Shown here piece after piece: positions 29,037 to 32,159 of a stretch of DNA of 32,159 nt. Each line of letters opens with the position of its first letter. The first letter of the stretch is position 1. The notes under the pieces are model-generated. The model did not search any database. It was given only the letters and a program-made list of their open reading frames with translations, and was not told the origin of the DNA. The stretch is from Gammaproteobacteria bacterium. GTDB taxonomy: Bacteria; Pseudomonadota; Gammaproteobacteria; GCA-001735895. The translations under genes and the position numbers were made by a program. Location: assembly GCA_024224415.1 (NCBI GenBank), contig JAAENK010000337.1, positions 1-32,159 on the forward strand, in the 5' to 3' direction.

Positions 29037-30637
29037 CTGAATATACCGAAGACGGTCGGGTGATCAATGAATCCGGCATTGAGATCAAACCCGTCTATGG
29101 CCCCGAAGATGTAGCAGCCGGTAGTGGGCTCGACATGCTGGGGGAACCTGGAGAATACCCCTTTACCCGCGGCATCCACCGTGAGATGTACCGCAAACGA
29201 CCATGGACTATGCGCCAGTATGCCGGGTTTGGCAACCCGTCTGATACCAATCAACGTTTCAAATACCTCATTGATAATGGCCAGACCGGTCTAAATGTAG
29301 CATTCGATCTCCCCACCCAGATTGGACTTGATTCGGATGATCCACTGGCCGTTGGCGAAGTGGGGCGTGTCGGTATGGCAATTGATAGCCTGCGTGATTT
29401 TGAAATAGCCTTCGGTGGTATTGATCTTGAAAAAATCACCGTCTCGCTAACCATCAATGGTTCCGCCGCCATCGCCATCGCCATGTATCTGGCCATGGCT
29501 GAAAAACGCGGTTATAACATCAACATGCTTCGTGGCACAGCTCAAAACGATATTTTGAAAGAGTTTATTGGTCGCGGAACCTGGATTTTTCCTGTGGAGC
29601 CATCGGTAAAACTGGTCTGTGACACCATTGAATACTGTGCCGAGCATGCACCCAAATACAGCCCTGTAAGTGTTTGTGGTTATCACATCAGGGAATCAGG
29701 CGCGAACCCGGTTCAGGAAATCGCCTATGCATTTTGTATCGCCAAAGCCTATGCAGACGAAACGCTAAAGCGCGGGTTGAAAATTGATGAATTCGCCGGA
29801 CGTCTTTCCTACAACCTGAATATCTTCGGCAACCTGTTTGAGCAAGTCGCCAAATTCCGTGCCGCTCGCGGATTATGGGCCAAAATTGTTAAAGAAGAAT
29901 ACGGTGCTACCGACCCCAAATCCATGTGGTTACGCATGATTGCCGGTGGCGGGGGAGGTGGTTTAACATCCGAGCAGCCCGAATTGAATATTGTGCGCGG
30001 TGCTTATTACGCATTGATCTCAGCATTATCAGGAACCCAGACTATGGCGCTTTGCTCCTACGATGAGGCATACACCATCCCCACCGAATACTCTGCACGC
30101 ATTTCACTGCGAACCATGCAATTACTCACCGATGAAATGGGCCTGTGCGATACTGTTGACCCGCTGGCTGGCTCTTATTACGTCGAGACACTCACTAACG
30201 AAATGCGTAGTGAGATCGAGAGAATCATGGCGGAGACCGATGCTGCGGGAGGCATTGTACAAATGGTTTCAACTGGAGAAATTCAATCCGGGGTTTCCGC
30301 ACAAGCCTACGAGATGCAAAAAGACCTGCAATCCGGCAAGTTCCGTAAGGTAGGCGTAAACCGCCATCGTATCGATGAAGAAGAACGCGAGGTGGAATTT
30401 CACTCATACAGAGAAGAAGATGCCCAGCTTCAAATTGAAAGCCTGAACCAGGTTCGTTCAGAACGCCATGCCAGCCTGGTAGAACAAAGCCTGGCTCGAG
30501 TTAAACGCGATGCCGATGCAGGTAAAAACGTAATGCCCGCCATCATGGACGCGGTAAAGGCCTACGCCACCGTGGGCGAAATTACCAATAAGCTGGTCGA
30601 ATCCTATGGCCGCTATCAGGAACCAATTCGGTTTTAG
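29033..30637 (+). CDS. Acyl-CoA mutase catalytic subunit (methylmalonyl-CoA mutase family)
   Basis: This is the TIM-barrel subunit that rearranges acyl-CoA carbon skeletons by adenosylcobalamin radicals. The 534-residue protein lacks a B12 domain, which the preceding gene supplies. Residues that bind the substrate in Propionibacterium methylmalonyl-CoA mutase are kept: Tyr63 (Tyr89), Gln171 (Gln197), Arg181 (Arg207), His218 (His244), Arg257 (Arg283) and Ser259 (Ser285). Tyr plus Arg points to a substrate with a free carboxylate rather than isobutyryl- or 2-hydroxyisobutyryl-CoA. In contrast His328 and Gln330 are replaced by Ile303 and Gly305 within a six-Gly run (305-310), and Asn366 by Cys341; Glu370 is kept as Glu345. 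I infer a divergent clade with an unassigned reaction. No MeaB/ArgK chaperone gene is in the window. Confidence 0.92.
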   Translation: MTEYTEDGRVINESGIEIKPVYGPEDVAAGSGLDMLGEPGEYPFTRGIHREMYRKRPWTMRQYAGFGNPSDTNQRFKYLIDNGQTGLNVAFDLPTQIGLDSDDPLAVGEVGRVGMAIDSLRDFEIAFGGIDLEKITVSLTINGSAAIAIAMYLAMAEKRGYNINMLRGTAQNDILKEFIGRGTWIFPVEPSVKLVCDTIEYCAEHAPKYSPVSVCGYHIRESGANPVQEIAYAFCIAKAYADETLKRGLKIDEFAGRLSYNLNIFGNLFEQVAKFRAARGLWAKIVKEEYGATDPKSMWLRMIAGGGGGGLTSEQPELNIVRGAYYALISALSGTQTMALCSYDEAYTIPTEYSARISLRTMQLLTDEMGLCDTVDPLAGSYYVETLTNEMRSEIERIMAETDAAGGIVQMVSTGEIQSGVSAQAYEMQKDLQSGKFRKVGVNRHRIDEEEREVEFHSYREEDAQLQIESLNQVRSERHASLVEQSLARVKRDADAGKNVMPAIMDAVKAYATVGEITNKLVESYGRYQEPIRF

Positions 30638-30652
30638 AGGTTAAGCAATACA

Positions 30653-31495
30653 ATGACAGATATCCAATCCTACCAGGTCCCTGCTTCGCTCGCCGAGGCA
30701 ACCGCCATTCTGGCAAACGGCGACGTTAGTATTTTGGCCGGTGGCACCGATCTTATGTTGCAGAAAAATCTGCATGGCGGCACGTTGATGAATATTCGGC
30801 GTCTTGAGGAACTACACGGCATCCAGCTAAGCGGGAACACGATTCGCATCGGGGCCGTGACCACCATTACCAAGATACTTGAAAGCCCGCTGATCGAGAA
30901 ACACTTGCCGATACTACATGAAGCTACCAACCATTTCGCTTCTGTACAGATTCGCAATGCCGGAACAATCGGTGGCAATATCTGCAACGCCTCACCAGCA
31001 GGTGACACTCTGATACCGCTGCTGGTGCTTGATGCGCAGGTAGAGCTAGCCAGTGCCGCAGATACCCGTCTGATACCTATTGCTGACTTCTTCATCGCCC
31101 CTGGTAAGACCAGCCGCGAACCGGGTGAGCTATTAACCGCCATACATATTCCGCAGCCGGCAGAAGGTTTTGTAGCCTGCTTTGAAAAGTTTGGCAGCAG
31201 GCCAGCGTTGGATATTTCTACAGTATCAATAGGTATTGGGGGCATCCTGCAAGATAGTAAATTACAGGCTGCACGAGTAGCTTTTGGTGCAGTTGCACCC
31301 ATACCACTACTGGCTAAAAAAACCATGGCGGCCATCGAAAATCAAACGCTGGATGTCGATGGAATTCAGACCATAGCCACCGCTGCCAGGGATGAAGTCA
31401 ATCCCATCGATGACGTTCGTGCCAGCGCCTGGTATCGCAAAGAATTGATTCACAACCTAACCAGAAAGGTATTACAAAATGTCGCTAACACGTGA
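30653..31495 (+). CDS. Molybdenum hydroxylase FAD subunit (xanthine dehydrogenase family subunit M)
   Basis: This FAD-binding medium subunit passes electrons from the Mo/Fe-S subunits to an acceptor. The 280-residue protein has the FAD motifs 'ILAGGTDLML' and 'QIRNAGTIGGNICNASPAGD', then 'LISR'-type spacing to 'KFGSRPALDISTVSIGIG', and the C-terminal CO-dehydrogenase flavoprotein domain. It follows the mutase by 15 bases and overlaps the Fe-S subunit by 17, so it belongs to the same operon. Relatives include xanthine dehydrogenase, 4-hydroxybenzoyl-CoA reductase and 2-furoyl-CoA dehydrogenase. The last two act on CoA thioesters, which would suit this operon. Confidence 0.93.
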   Translation: MTDIQSYQVPASLAEATAILANGDVSILAGGTDLMLQKNLHGGTLMNIRRLEELHGIQLSGNTIRIGAVTTITKILESPLIEKHLPILHEATNHFASVQIRNAGTIGGNICNASPAGDTLIPLLVLDAQVELASAADTRLIPIADFFIAPGKTSREPGELLTAIHIPQPAEGFVACFEKFGSRPALDISTVSIGIGGILQDSKLQAARVAFGAVAPIPLLAKKTMAAIENQTLDVDGIQTIATAARDEVNPIDDVRASAWYRKELIHNLTRKVLQNVANT

Positions 31496-31952
31496 AATTA
31501 ATTTCACCTTAAACGGTAGCCCCGTGAAGGTGACAGTTCCAGTTACCATGAATACTTTGACACTGTTACGCGAGCAGCTAAACCTGACTGGAACCAAATA
31601 CGGTTGCGGCGAAGGAGAGTGTGGGGCATGTACCATTTTGATGGATGGCGTAAGCGTAAACGCCTGCCTGATGTTCGCAGTAGATTGCGATGGCAGACAG
31701 CTAACCACAGTTGAGGGATTGCTCACCGATTGTGACAGTGATCCGTTGCGTAATGCTTTTGTAGAAAAAGGCGGTGTGCAATGTGGCTTTTGTTCACCAG
31801 GCATGATGATGCAGGCAACGCATATACTCAAACAAAACCCCAACGCCGACCGTGAGCAAATCCAGCGCGGTCTCGAAGGTAATCTGTGTCGTTGCACCGG
31901 TTACAAAAAAATTGTCGATGCCGTCGCCAGCGTCAGCAAGCACGAAGATTGA
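31479..31952 (+). CDS. Molybdenum hydroxylase 2Fe-2S subunit
   Basis: This small electron-transfer subunit carries two [2Fe-2S] clusters. The 157-residue protein has the plant-ferredoxin-type set Cys43, Cys48, Cys51 and Cys63 ('GCGEGECGACT'). The second set is Cys102, Cys105, Cys137 and Cys139 ('QCGFCSPGM', 'NLCRCTGY'). All eight ligands are present. It sits between the FAD and Mo subunit genes with an AAGG ahead of the ATG at 31479. Length is normal for the family. Confidence 0.95.
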   Translation: MSLTREINFTLNGSPVKVTVPVTMNTLTLLREQLNLTGTKYGCGEGECGACTILMDGVSVNACLMFAVDCDGRQLTTVEGLLTDCDSDPLRNAFVEKGGVQCGFCSPGMMMQATHILKQNPNADREQIQRGLEGNLCRCTGYKKIVDAVASVSKHED

Positions 31953-31963
31953 GGTAATCGAAA

Positions 31964-32159
31964 ATGTCTCAGGTCGCAAAACAAATTCTAGAAAAAGACA
32001 CCCTCATCGGTAAACACGTCCCCAAACTGGATGCCCCTGCGAAAGTGAGCGGCAGGGCATTATATACCACGGATATTAAATTGCCCAACATGCTGCACGC
32101 CAAGATTTTAAGGAGCCCATATGCCCATGCCAGAGTGGTTCGAATTGAGACAGGCCAAG
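31964..32159 (+). CDS. Molybdenum hydroxylase large (molybdopterin) subunit, 3' end cut by window
   Basis: An open frame runs from ATG 31964 to the window edge (65 residues, no stop). 'IGKHVPKLDAPAKVSGRALYTTDI' and 'LPNMLHAKILRSPYAHARV' are the standard N-terminus of xanthine dehydrogenase-type molybdopterin subunits. Full-length relatives are about 750 residues, so most of the protein, including the Mo site and the catalytic Glu, lies outside. It follows the Fe-S subunit by 11 bases and completes the three-subunit hydroxylase. Confidence 0.92.
   Translation, partial: MSQVAKQILEKDTLIGKHVPKLDAPAKVSGRALYTTDIKLPNMLHAKILRSPYAHARVVRIETGQ

Noticed and set aside
30670-31335. 221-codon open frame antisense to the molybdenum hydroxylase FAD gene
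   Set aside because: It lies entirely within a gene with clear FAD motifs and its translation has no recognisable domain; it is a frame shadow.

Overview
The window reads as a chromosomal segment of a gammaproteobacterium. The evidence is the atp operon in the order I-B-E-F-H-A-G-D-C followed by glmU-glmS, the mnmG-rsmG-parA-parB block upstream of it, and a zinc-uptake locus with an enterobacterial-type Zur box. I do not recognise a species. The aerobic and catabolic gene content suits a free-living heterotroph.

Layout: (1) 1-2889 holds a DUF4142 protein cut by the window edge, an MmgE/PrpD-family enzyme and a membrane diguanylate cyclase. The last is visibly more AT-rich than its surroundings and ends in a probable terminator. 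(2) 3105-5985 is a complete zinc-uptake locus: znuA on the minus strand diverges from zur-znuC-znuB on the plus strand, and the two share one Zur box. (3) 5986-7655 holds a 42-codon small ORF and an unrecognised zinc-ribbon/TPR-like membrane protein. (4) 7656-10851 is glmU-glmS (UDP-GlcNAc synthesis), minus strand. (5) 10902-17837 is the nine-gene F-type ATP synthase operon, minus strand, with a promoter after parB and a strong terminator after atpC. (6) 17941-22110 is mnmG-rsmG-parA-parB, minus strand, tightly packed.

(7) 22237 to the right edge is an accessory catabolic island. A three-gene TRAP carboxylate transporter and a TetR regulator lie on the minus strand. They diverge from a plus-strand operon of acyl-CoA ligase, acyl-CoA dehydrogenase-like protein, a split B12-dependent acyl-CoA mutase (B12 subunit plus catalytic subunit) and a three-subunit molybdenum hydroxylase whose large subunit runs off the window. 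Start/stop overlaps show tight translational coupling. The TetR-ligase gap carries two inverted repeats with the same TTTAC/GTAAA arms, one in front of each divergent gene.

The island is the most interesting part. Its logic appears to be import of an organic acid, CoA activation, carbon-skeleton rearrangement and oxidation, but the combination does not match a pathway I can name. Two enzymes depart from family norms. The mutase keeps the methylmalonyl-CoA-type substrate residues but has a six-glycine stretch where the His/Gln next to the corrin normally sit. The acyl-CoA dehydrogenase-like protein has Gly at the usual catalytic Glu position and Ile at the alternative base position.
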